Part shown: positions 25,192 through 26,896 of the stretch, piece after piece
How positions within the stretch are numbered: the first letter of the stretch is position 1
How the letters are laid out: each line of letters starts with the position of its first letter
DNA from: Fidelibacterota bacterium
GTDB lineage: Bacteria > Marinisomatota > Marinisomatia > SCGC-AAA003-L08 > GCA-002719095
Reading direction: 5' to 3'
Assembly (NCBI GenBank): GCA_002705575.1
Contig: PAHI01000041.1
Span: 1 to 26,896, forward strand
DNA length: 26,896 nucleotides
Notes under the pieces: generated by a model
Told to the model about the DNA's origin: nothing
Seen by the model: only the letters and a program-made list of their open reading frames with translations
Database searches by the model: none
Position numbers and translations under genes: made by a program

Positions 25192-26896
25192 ATGGTACGC
25201 TCAAAATTTTTCAAAAATTCTATTTTATTTGTCATTTTAACGTTATTTAGTTTTTCATTTTCTCAAGATTGTGTAGAAGATGACCCGAATGGTGAGTTAG
25301 CAGTTTTTGGTGTTACATGCGATCAGGCTGTAAATGCTTTTGGTCTTGGTTGCGATGGAAGTTTTGGTGCTATTCCGCTTCTATCGGATGTATGCCCTTT
25401 TACTTGCGGTGCTCCTGAATGTATTTGCGATGACCCGAATGGTGAGTTAGCAGTTTTTGGTGTTACATGCGATCAGGCTATAAATGCTTTTGGTCTTGGT
25501 TGCGATGGAAGTTTTGGTGCTATTCCGCTTCTATCGGATGTATGCCCGGTTTCTTGCGGTGGATGCGGAGATGAAGATTTAGGATGCTCTCTTGCTGAGA
25601 ACTCTGTTTATTTAGCGGAAGACGGAACTGTTTTTTATAACTCTTCTAGTGATCTTGGTGGTATTCAATTTCAGGTAAGTGGTCCAGAGATACAAAATGG
25701 AATAGGTAATCCTATTTCAGGCGGTGATGGTGATGTATTTGATTTTTCAGTTAACCCTGTAAACGGAAAAGTGGTAGGTTATTCTGGTGCAGGTGCTAGC
25801 ATTCCTGCTGGATGCGGTACATTAACAAAGCTAGATTTTGGAGATGATGGATATCCCTTAGATTATCGGATCAATAGATTAAGAGAAGTGAGTGTTTCTG
25901 ATCCTGACGGGATCACCTTAAGCTATACCAATCATGTAGATGGATGCGCTTTACCTGATAACACTTTATTTTTAGATGGTAGTGGTCGTTTAGTATATAA
26001 TAGTACTGCTAATATAAGTGCATTACAATTTGATATAGGTGGTGCAGATCTTTTATCAAATGTTCCGGTTGAAGGCGCAGGTGGAGTTGCGGTTGAAGCT
26101 GGATTTGCAATTTTAGGTAATCCTGCAGTTAATAGAGTTGCAATTTATAGTGGTAGTGGTGCCGTTATTCCTACTGGATGTGGTACACTTGCAACATTTG
26201 ATATTGAATTAGATGATGAATATGCTCAGTTGTTTGATCTTCTGGTTACTGATGGTCAAGGATTTGATATGGGCCATATTCCATATTTTGATGCATGTAG
26301 TATGCAAGATAGTGATGGTGAGTTATTGTCTGCTTTTTATATGACTTCTCAAGGTCAGATTTTATACAGTTCTCCAGAGCCGTTTTCTGGAACAAGTTTT
26401 AATGTAGTAGGAGCTACTCAAGGTATAGCGGGCACGTGGCCAGCAGCTGCAGCGAGCTCTAATTCAAGCCTTCCTCCGACAGCTGTTGAAATAGGAGATA
26501 GTGGAGTAGGTGTAGATTTAAGTTTTTCAATAACAGGTAATAATAGTACAGGTAAGATACTTACTTACAGTAGTACAGGCGCTGTTATTCCTGCTGGGTG
26601 CAATCTATTCTTCGAAGTGGATTTAGTTGACACTAATCCATCAGGAGATTCAGTAGAGATAGGCACAGATTACTTTTTATTAGAAGATTTATATATCTCT
26701 GATAGTGTTGGAGCAGAGATGGATGAATTTATTTACTTTGACAATCCGTGCGATTCAGTAGTTGAATGTGATAATAGCACCAATTGTTTAGAAGGTTTTG
26801 ATTGCGCGGGCGTATGTGGTGGATTAGCGGTCGCGGATGAATGCGGTGTATGTAATGGTTCAGGCATAGCAGATGGTGCGTGTGATTGTGATGGTA
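25192..26896 (+). CDS. Large secreted Cys-rich protein with cohesin-like modules (3' partial)
   Basis: 568 codons are visible and the frame is open at the window end. Residues 1-24 are a signal peptide cut near SFS-QDC. Residues 26-75 and 76-125 are two nearly identical Cys-rich modules (DDPNGELAVFGVTC, then LLSDVCP and CG), faintly ShK-like. Three beta-rich modules follow, about 133-250, 253-368 and 377-518. Each carries the motif YSxxGAxIPxGC at 197, 319 and 459, preceded by a GIQFQVSG/ALQFDIGG-type strand in the first two. This outline is that of cohesin-like domains in secreted proteins of Marinimicrobia-type bacteria. From 525 on, Cys-rich DCAGVCGG and DECGVCNGSG repeats begin and run off the edge. 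I infer a cell-surface or extracellular scaffold or binding protein; no catalytic domain is seen. Confidence 0.8.
   Translation, partial: MVRSKFFKNSILFVILTLFSFSFSQDCVEDDPNGELAVFGVTCDQAVNAFGLGCDGSFGAIPLLSDVCPFTCGAPECICDDPNGELAVFGVTCDQAINAFGLGCDGSFGAIPLLSDVCPVSCGGCGDEDLGCSLAENSVYLAEDGTVFYNSSSDLGGIQFQVSGPEIQNGIGNPISGGDGDVFDFSVNPVNGKVVGYSGAGASIPAGCGTLTKLDFGDDGYPLDYRINRLREVSVSDPDGITLSYTNHVDGCALPDNTLFLDGSGRLVYNSTANISALQFDIGGADLLSNVPVEGAGGVAVEAGFAILGNPAVNRVAIYSGSGAVIPTGCGTLATFDIELDDEYAQLFDLLVTDGQGFDMGHIPYFDACSMQDSDGELLSAFYMTSQGQILYSSPEPFSGTSFNVVGATQGIAGTWPAAAASSNSSLPPTAVEIGDSGVGVDLSFSITGNNSTGKILTYSSTGAVIPAGCNLFFEVDLVDTNPSGDSVEIGTDYFLLEDLYISDSVGAEMDEFIYFDNPCDSVVECDNSTNCLEGFDCAGVCGGLAVADECGVCNGSGIADGACDCDG
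25279..25547 (+). repeat. Tandem duplication, 150-base period, in the secreted protein gene
   Basis: Bases 25279-25397 recur at 25429-25547. The 119-base copies differ at one base (G at 25330, A at 25480), which changes Val to Ile. The linkers after each copy diverge more. This is a very recent duplication or a gene-conversion product of one Cys-rich module. Confidence 0.95.

Overview
The window is strongly AT-rich and gene-dense, with no intergenic gap longer than about 120 bases. I see no rRNA, tRNA, insertion sequence, phage gene or CRISPR array. The organism is a Gram-negative-type marine or environmental bacterium, and Candidatus Marinimicrobia (SAR406) or a close relative is my best guess. 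The reasons are the dockerin-like C-terminal tails on secreted proteins, a large secreted protein with Cys-rich DCAGVCGG/DECGVCNG repeats, a FabL-type enoyl reductase, and low GC. This placement is inference from protein style; there is no marker RNA to confirm it.

Layout. (a) 1-2659, plus strand: the end of a dockerin-tailed protein, a small protein that looks like type II dehydroquinase but has lost its catalytic residues, and a secreted subtilisin-like protease with its own dockerin-like tail. (b) 2666-3433, minus: a FabL-like enoyl-ACP reductase. (c) 3507-4607, plus: ychF. (d) 4604-8303, minus: a four-gene operon transcribed as TerB/J-domain protein, methylmalonyl-CoA mutase large subunit, birA, coaX. 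(e) 8400-8777, plus: a small exported repeat protein. (f) 8780-11414, minus: an M20 amidohydrolase, a Lys/Ala-repeat basic protein and tgt. (g) 11483-21922, plus: one very compact block, menB-menA-menC-menE-pabA/trpG-aroA-aroE-small ORF-aroC-aroK-aroB-aroQ-SRPBCC protein. (h) 21971-25075, plus: tig-clpP-clpX. (i) 25192 to the window end, plus: the first 568 codons of a large secreted Cys-rich protein with three cohesin-like modules.

How the genes work together. Block (g) encodes six of the seven shikimate-pathway steps (all but DAHP synthase) and four menaquinone enzymes (MenC, MenE, MenB, MenA). It therefore covers most of the route to chorismate and a middle part of chorismate use for menaquinone. 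MenF, MenD, MenH and the methyltransferase must lie elsewhere. The amidotransferase links chorismate to anthranilate or aminodeoxychorismate. Block (d) pairs a mutase of propionyl-CoA metabolism with the biotin ligase that a propionyl-CoA carboxylase would need, and with a coenzyme A biosynthesis kinase. Block (h) is the standard protein-quality-control trio. The outer parts, (a) and (i), carry secreted proteins with dockerin-like and cohesin-like modules.

Points most worth a second look: the dehydroquinase-like protein without an active site; the Tgt in which the three zinc cysteines read as serines; the MenE that stops just before its conserved catalytic lysine; an undescribed 56-60 residue ORF wedged with overlaps between aroE and aroC; possible cohesin/dockerin partners; and frequent TTG starts at gene junctions.
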